The notes below the pieces were generated by a model, which saw nothing but the letters and a program-made list of their open reading frames with translations, was not told where the DNA came from and searched no databases. A program made the translations under genes and the position numbers. Below are positions 35,652-39,598 of a stretch of 39,598 nt of DNA, piece by piece; position 1 is the first letter of the stretch, and the number at the start of each line of letters is the position of its first letter. Source of the stretch: a virus. The stretch covers positions 1-39,598 of the IMG/VR virus record IMGVR_UViG_3300020154_000002; one strand, given 5' to 3'.

Positions 35652-36479
35652 TTAATATACTTTCCAGTTTTTAACCGGAGAGTTTTCAGGATTGCGAGCG
35701 CCTTTAACCTTTGTTGGAGGCGGTGGCGCACCAGGAGTCTTTCGTTGCATGGCTTTAGGGGCAATATTTTCGATAATGTACTCTAGGCGCGATCCGTCAT
35801 CCATCTGACTCAATTTATGCAGCTCTTCAAAATTGCTACCAATGTGCGTCATGATGGCCGGACCAGCCTTGTGCTTTAATAGATACTGCGTCACAACATC
35901 AGTGAGTACTCCCGCTGACGTCGCGTTATCTATTGCGGCCTTGTGTAAATTGGCATCAACCTTAAGCTCTATTGCTCGCTTGTGGTATTCCGCCGATTTC
36001 TGAGCAATTACCTGCTTATTTGCCTCTTCAGCCTGCTTGGCCTTGGCTTGCTGCATCTGCTCTTGTTGGTGTTTCTTAACAAGATATTCAGAATATGCTT
36101 TCTGCTGTTGGGCAAATTTGGTTGGATTGTCAATCGCTAAGTCGACACTTGGCTCCTCAACAACAACCAGTTCTTTCTCTGCCTTTATTGCGTCAAGCTC
36201 TTCTTGCAGTTTTTGCAGTTTCGTCTTGGCCTGATCGGCTTCGAGTGATTTTCTGTAAAGTTCTCCGACTCTTGATTTAACCTGATGACGCAGGTCCTCA
36301 TCTGGAATCTTGTCGAAATCTACAAAGTTACTCTTTGCCTTTTCCTGTCTTGCCCCTTGCTCGCCCTCACCTTCCGACTCTTCTGCTTCGGCGTCATCAA
36401 GCTCGTCCACTTGATTTTCAACTTCTGCTTCGTAATCGTCTTGCTGGTCTTGCAGGTCGCTATCTTGCTCGTATTGCAT
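35652..36479 (-). CDS. Scaffolding protein
   Basis: A 275-residue highly charged helical protein directly before the coat gene. An acidic N-terminus (DSDLQDQQDDYEAEVENQVDELDDAEAEESEGEGEQG) is followed by long coiled-coil helices with Lys/Gln runs (about 65-185) and a basic C-terminus (AMQRKTPGAPPPPTKVKGARNP), as expected for a coat-binding scaffold tail. Size and order fit P22 gp8 (303). AGGTTTAG precedes the ATG, and a promoter lies upstream. Confidence 0.75.
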   Translation of the reverse strand: MQYEQDSDLQDQQDDYEAEVENQVDELDDAEAEESEGEGEQGARQEKAKSNFVDFDKIPDEDLRHQVKSRVGELYRKSLEADQAKTKLQKLQEELDAIKAEKELVVVEEPSVDLAIDNPTKFAQQQKAYSEYLVKKHQQEQMQQAKAKQAEEANKQVIAQKSAEYHKRAIELKVDANLHKAAIDNATSAGVLTDVVTQYLLKHKAGPAIMTHIGSNFEELHKLSQMDDGSRLEYIIENIAPKAMQRKTPGAPPPPTKVKGARNPENSPVKNWKVY

Positions 36480-36508
36480 GGCTAAACCTCATTGGGTCAC
36501 TGTTGTCA

Positions 36509-36536
36509 AGTATATCACTGGGTTAAAATATGTAAA
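36509..36536 (-). promoter_or_regulatory. Promoter before the scaffold gene
   Basis: On the minus strand a -35 box TTTACA (36531-36536) and a -10 box TATACT (36509-36514) are 16 bases apart in the 66-base gap between portal and scaffold. Transcription would start about 20 bases before the scaffold ATG. The -35 side lies in AACTTTACATATTTTAACC (36521-36540), a relative of the motifs at 1764, 4728 and 7285 but on the other strand. It would boost scaffold and coat over the portal. Confidence 0.55.
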
Positions 36537-36545
36537 GTTATAACA

Positions 36546-38669
36546 TCACACGCCATCTTGAAGCGCTCCAATCTTTCCAGCCTGCTCGTCGTATGCCTGC
36601 TGTGCAGACGGCGATAGACTTACATCTTTCTCGCTGCTCTCGCCAATGTTTTTCAGTATTTCCGACATTGTTTTAAGCATGTTTACGACCTCAGTCTGCT
36701 GCCCAAGGATCTGGTCCTGACCCGCTCTCAGCAGCTCAATCTTTTGCTTCTCTTGCTCAAAGTCCATCTTCTGTTGCGCTTGTTGCGCCTTGATCAGAGC
36801 TGTCTGCGCTTCAACTTCAACCTTTTGTGTCTGAGCCTGCGCCTTTTCCACCTCAGCCTGTGCTACGAGCGTCATAGGATCTGGTGGCGGCGGATTTGCA
36901 GCAGCGGCGGCAGCGGCCTCTTCGGCTTCTCTCTCCTCCTCGTCAGTCCATTGGTCGGGCGGAATTGCGCCAGCCTTAAGCAGCTCAGCTCTGGCACGAC
37001 CAGCAGCCAATTCCATGCCTGGCAAGTCAATGGAGCCAATAATAATGTCTTTATTCTGGGCAACGATAGACGGGTCAATCTGGCCGAGAGAAACAAGTTT
37101 GTCGGTCGTCTCTGTGCGTCGTGACCGGTAAGCCGGGCCAATATCACAGTAAACGTCATAAACGCCTTTGGTGAGATCATTTAATACCATTGGCCCAGTT
37201 GGACCCATGATGGTTTGATTAATCTCGACGTCCTCAGAATCTCCGTCCTCGCCAATCACACGCTTAATCATTGGCGTGTCGTAAACCTTTGGGATAGCAC
37301 GAACACAGATCTTGGCTATCTGTTGGGCAAAACGAACAATCGTATTGTGGTACTCAAGAGAACCTACGTCACCTTTGTGCTGAAGTTGCTCAATCGCATA
37401 CCCGGATTGCTGGCCCATCTGCTTGCCCATGGATGGACCAAACAGTCCGGAGCTTTCGTCAAGCGCAACACGGGTCATGTCAACCAATCCAAGCAAAGAC
37501 TGGTCTGCACCGGTGGCCCCCATCTGGAAAGGAGGCGGCGCATCGGGAACAGCGTTATATATAAACACTGGGTCTTTGTTGTCGTTATATGATTTTAATT
37601 TGGATTCGTAACCATCAAGGTGCTCGTCTGTTGCCCAGATCTTGGGCTTGGGAGCCAAGGCAGAATCGCCCACATACTTTGAAACAGCATAGTTGTGTAC
37701 GCGCTGCTGATCCATCAGAGGCTCAACCATGCCCATTGAGATAGGCTTGTTCTCTACGATCTCAAAGTTAGGCAGAGCAAGAACGATGGGCAATAAGTCG
37801 AATACAATCTCTTCTGGGTCATTAAGCCAATCTTCGGCATCGTAATACCGGGTCATGACCTTAAATGATTGTCTCTCCCGCTTACGGGCCGACTCAATAT
37901 CATAATCTGGGTATTTGGCTGCTATCGCGTCGATGCTCTGTTGGTCTTCAGCATCAATAACCTCACCGTTAGGCCCTTCTATCAGGGTCTTTGTAATGGA
38001 CTCCTTATAAAACAACTGGGAGACGATAGAGCCTTTACGCTTGTGGTAGTAATAATTGTTAAACGAGTCGGTATCGAGGCTATTGCACTTCCGCCCCACA
38101 TCAAACATTTCCTTGAATTCTTCTTCGTCCAGCATGTGGTCCAGCGTGACAGCCGGGGCGTCACAGCCTGTTGGGTCAGTCCAGTTGCCCAGAAACCACA
38201 CCCGGTCAACAGCATCAGTTATGGGCCGGATAAACAGCTCTTGGCTGAATGAGTCATTGTCCGCCCAGTCCTGCTCAACCATCCCCGCATCGAACCCGCA
38301 GGTCATGAATCGGCGCGTTACAGTGGAATAGATGTCTCGGGCCCCTGACTGGTATTCGATGTTTCTTAAAAGCCCAGCAATAGTCTTGGCGGTGTCTTTA
38401 TTGGCATCACCCCCGGCAGGCTTAACGTTTATCTGTATCTCTTGGTCTGCTATCTCGCCCCACGCCTTGAGTAATTTCGGTTTGGTGAGATCGAATGTAT
38501 ACCGGGGACGGCCGTAGTTGTCGAAGCGGTCGATAATGTCCGGCTCCCACTGGCCATCCTTCTTCGTTATAAAGTGGATTGTCTCGCGGAATCTGTCCCG
38601 ACTGTCGCACTCTACGTTCTGCGCGGTCTTGCGGCACTCTATAACCTTGTCATGATCGTCAAATTTCAT
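36546..38669 (-). CDS. Portal protein, P22 gp1 type
   Basis: A 707-residue portal, close to P22 gp1 (725). The N-terminal body (SRDRFRETIHFITKKDGQWEPDIIDRF...), the clip region with YRSRRTETTDKLVSLGQIDPSIV, and a C-terminal Gln/Ala-rich coiled-coil stretch (AQTQKVEVEAQTALIKAQQAQQKMDFEQEKQKIE, about residues 615-650), matching the long barrel of P22-like portals, are all recognisable. It forms the 12-fold vertex for packaging and tail attachment. TAGGTG precedes the ATG, seven bases after the terminase stop. Confidence 0.9.
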   Translation of the reverse strand: MKFDDHDKVIECRKTAQNVECDSRDRFRETIHFITKKDGQWEPDIIDRFDNYGRPRYTFDLTKPKLLKAWGEIADQEIQINVKPAGGDANKDTAKTIAGLLRNIEYQSGARDIYSTVTRRFMTCGFDAGMVEQDWADNDSFSQELFIRPITDAVDRVWFLGNWTDPTGCDAPAVTLDHMLDEEEFKEMFDVGRKCNSLDTDSFNNYYYHKRKGSIVSQLFYKESITKTLIEGPNGEVIDAEDQQSIDAIAAKYPDYDIESARKRERQSFKVMTRYYDAEDWLNDPEEIVFDLLPIVLALPNFEIVENKPISMGMVEPLMDQQRVHNYAVSKYVGDSALAPKPKIWATDEHLDGYESKLKSYNDNKDPVFIYNAVPDAPPPFQMGATGADQSLLGLVDMTRVALDESSGLFGPSMGKQMGQQSGYAIEQLQHKGDVGSLEYHNTIVRFAQQIAKICVRAIPKVYDTPMIKRVIGEDGDSEDVEINQTIMGPTGPMVLNDLTKGVYDVYCDIGPAYRSRRTETTDKLVSLGQIDPSIVAQNKDIIIGSIDLPGMELAAGRARAELLKAGAIPPDQWTDEEEREAEEAAAAAAANPPPPDPMTLVAQAEVEKAQAQTQKVEVEAQTALIKAQQAQQKMDFEQEKQKIELLRAGQDQILGQQTEVVNMLKTMSEILKNIGESSEKDVSLSPSAQQAYDEQAGKIGALQDGV

Positions 38670-38676
38670 GGTGCAC

Positions 38677-39598
38677 CTAGTCGAAGTCTATAAGGAGCGG
38701 TGATTTCTTGGCTTCTATTTCTCTTTGCAACATCATAACAACATCAGCCCTGTTTGGGCTATCAATGCCAAGCTTCTTCATTTCAGGTTTGCTGAGAATC
38801 TGAACTCTACCTCCTGGCTTTAAAGGTATCCTACAAATCTCAGTTTTAAGACCATCTATATCCTCAATCTCTGAGCTAAATGATATCAATTCGTCGGGAT
38901 TATATACCTTCACGCCCTTAATTACAGCAAGGTGTGTCCTAAGCATCTTGTCGGCAAGAGAAGTGTAGAACTGAGATCGCCAATTAAGAAATGTTTCCTT
39001 GTTTGTCTTCTGTTTATGTCTATCCATACTAGACACTGGCATATAAATGGCGTCCGGCTTATCTGCACCAAAAGATCCCTTGAACTGCTCAATTACTATT
39101 TTCTTTTTCCCAAGTCCTTGGTCAATCTGGAATGTAAGGCCAGCACCCATGCCATCGCAATCCCAAGTGAAAGCATCTGGTTTTGCTGATGCGGTGTAAG
39201 TAATAGCCGCATCAGTCTTGCTTACAATATTCCCACCCTCGATCTCTTTAACAGACTTTACAACAGAGCCATGCTGGTATCCCCACGCTGCCGGATCTTC
39301 ACCATCATCAGACGGATCGTAAGCGCATCGCTCTTGGCCAAGCGCCTCAAAGCCAAGCTTTATGTGCGCATCTACGCACGAATCAAACCACTCAGGCTGA
39401 ATAATAGCGTTATCGATTGTCTCCAGATAATCAGCCCTCCATTTATGGCGGTATTGAGCAGGAGTCATAGTCCTCTCATCATCCAAGCGCTCTGACTCAA
39501 GTCCAGACCCAATAAACCATGTTCTAGGCATATCCGTATAATTTGCTTGCACAGCAATCATCAAATCATCTTCATAATATCCCTTACTAAATAGAGCC
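38677..39598 (-). CDS. Terminase large subunit, C-terminal part (continues at base 681)
   Basis: The C-terminal 265 or so residues of the large terminase, open at the window edge. Bases 39472-39598 repeat 1-127, so the non-redundant portion begins at 39471. The nuclease domain is here: FTWDCDGMGAG carries the likely first catalytic Asp, a later Asp comes near DRHKQKTNKETF, and the protein ends PLLIDFD. It is joined to the ATPase part (1-681) by circularisation without a frameshift. It ends seven bases before the portal. Confidence 0.92.
   Translation of the reverse strand, partial: ALFSKGYYEDDLMIAVQANYTDMPRTWFIGSGLESERLDDERTMTPAQYRHKWRADYLETIDNAIIQPEWFDSCVDAHIKLGFEALGQERCAYDPSDDGEDPAAWGYQHGSVVKSVKEIEGGNIVSKTDAAITYTASAKPDAFTWDCDGMGAGLTFQIDQGLGKKKIVIEQFKGSFGADKPDAIYMPVSSMDRHKQKTNKETFLNWRSQFYTSLADKMLRTHLAVIKGVKVYNPDELISFSSEIEDIDGLKTEICRIPLKPGGRVQILSKPEMKKLGIDSPNRADVVMMLQREIEAKKSPLLIDFD
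39472..39598. repeat. 127-bp terminal direct repeat, right copy
   Basis: Identical to bases 1-127; see the left copy. It adds no new sequence and should be trimmed once when the genome is treated as a circle of about 39,471 bases. Confidence 0.95.

Overview
The window is the complete genome of a tailed phage with a P22-like (short-tailed) virion module, probably infecting a Gram-negative gammaproteobacterium. The first 127 bases are repeated exactly at the end (39472-39598), so the map is circular, with about 39,471 unique bases, and the large terminase gene is cut by the window edge. Two-membrane spanins with a lipoprotein partner, an Ea22-like protein pair, a DUF550-type pyrophosphohydrolase, Rha/ANT and NinB/Ref-like recombination proteins all point to a lambdoid-type phage of such hosts. 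The exact host cannot be read from the sequence.

Layout. A divergent control region (13029-13159) separates two transcription units. Leftward (minus strand, 13028 down to 1, then across the junction from 39471 down to 21335) come a Cro-like regulator, a long string of small translationally coupled genes, a DUF550-like enzyme, a zinc-ribbon DUF3268 protein, a Rha/ANT regulator under a large leader hairpin, a GIY-YIG-like protein, a nin-like recombination group (NinB-like, ParB-like, Ref-like, RuvC-like), a gene-free highly structured stretch holding two tRNA-like elements (3311-4144), more small genes, then TerS, TerL, portal, scaffold, coat, gp4, gp10, ejection proteins, tail protein, tailspike and the lysis cassette (two membrane proteins, muramidase, Rz/Rz1). 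Rightward (plus strand, 13160-20873) run Ea22-like and YopX-like proteins, a Rad52-like annealing protein, a PD-(D/E)XK exonuclease, an XRE regulator and about fifteen very small proteins, ending at a strong terminator. A single plus-strand gene (21015-21302) sits between that terminator and a bidirectional one where the two units converge.

How it works together. The annealing protein and exonuclease would make recombination intermediates, and the RuvC-like and Ref/NinB-like proteins would process them. Headful packaging by TerS/TerL would fill the P22-type capsid through the portal; gp4 and gp10 seal the vertex, and the tailspike carries a beta-helix for surface polysaccharide. I found no integrase, no full-length CI-type repressor, and no helicase, primase or polymerase. 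The regulatory layout is therefore lambdoid, but lysogeny and replication initiation are not explained by recognised genes.

The most unusual object is the region 3311-4144: about 830 bases without a credible gene, filled with perfect stems and carrying two tRNA-derived elements with intact acceptor and T arms but damaged anticodon arms. It is a candidate large structured phage RNA.
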